From positions 1-11,928 of the forward strand of contig CAJTZL010000041.1 of assembly GCA_910583695.1 (NCBI GenBank): DNA of 11,928 bases, written 5' to 3'. A model generated the notes under the pieces. The model searched no databases. It was not told the origin of the DNA and saw nothing but the letters and a program-made list of their open reading frames with translations. This document shows, in pieces, positions 11,927 through 11,928 of the stretch (position 1 is the stretch's first letter; the number at the start of each line of letters is the position of its first letter). The translations under genes were made by a program, and so were the position numbers. Source of the DNA: an uncultured Oscillibacter sp. (GTDB lineage Bacteria; Bacillota; Clostridia; Oscillospirales; Oscillospiraceae).

Positions 11927-11928
11927 GG

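Overview
The window comes from a GC-rich, low-GC-phylum type anaerobe, most likely a gut Clostridia member of the Oscillospiraceae group (Flavonifractor/Oscillibacter/Lawsonibacter-like). I infer this from protein flavour (Thermotoga-type DAHP synthase, AroE-AroK fusion, a Zn-dependent phospholipase C-like protein, a Cys-rich coat-like protein, an XRE regulator with a small partner), from strong AGGAGG-type ribosome binding sites, and from many overlapping gene ends. No marker gene fixes the species.

Layout. Bases 1-115 are a dense cluster of inverted repeats without a gene. Next is an AT-richer divergent pair: an XRE-type regulator (minus strand, 115-375) and a small acidic conserved protein (466-717). 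A Zn-dependent phospholipase C-like gene with its own promoter and a TTG start follows (829-1374). Then comes the core of the window, an aromatic amino acid operon at 1751-9849: aroF, tyrA, aroB, aroA, aroC, pheA, an aroE-aroK fusion and aroQ. It ends at a strong bidirectional terminator (9854-9887). A convergent minus-strand gene encodes a Cys-rich 113-residue protein (9896-10237), and a MATE-family efflux gene (10437-11807) is transcribed away from it. A terminator at 11886-11926 points to a further minus-strand gene just past the right edge.

How the genes work together. AroF, AroB, AroQ, AroE, AroK, AroA and AroC are all seven steps from PEP plus erythrose 4-phosphate to chorismate. PheA carries chorismate to prephenate and on to phenylpyruvate, and TyrA converts prephenate to 4-hydroxyphenylpyruvate. 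Only a transaminase is missing to make Phe and Tyr. Most genes abut or overlap, so translation is probably coupled.

Main discovery. In front of aroF is an unannotated leader that looks like a complete ribosome-mediated transcription attenuator: a promoter (1489-1517), a 33-codon leader peptide (1551-1652) with eight Phe/Tyr codons at residues 10-24, a 10-bp hairpin inside the control codons (1596-1619), a perfect 11-bp terminator (1688-1714, then a T-run), and a perfect 10-base antiterminator match (1626-1635 with 1694-1703) that is mutually exclusive with the terminator. The control codons match the end products of the operon. Bacillota more often control such operons with T-boxes, so a proteobacterial-style Phe/Tyr leader-peptide attenuator here is unusual.
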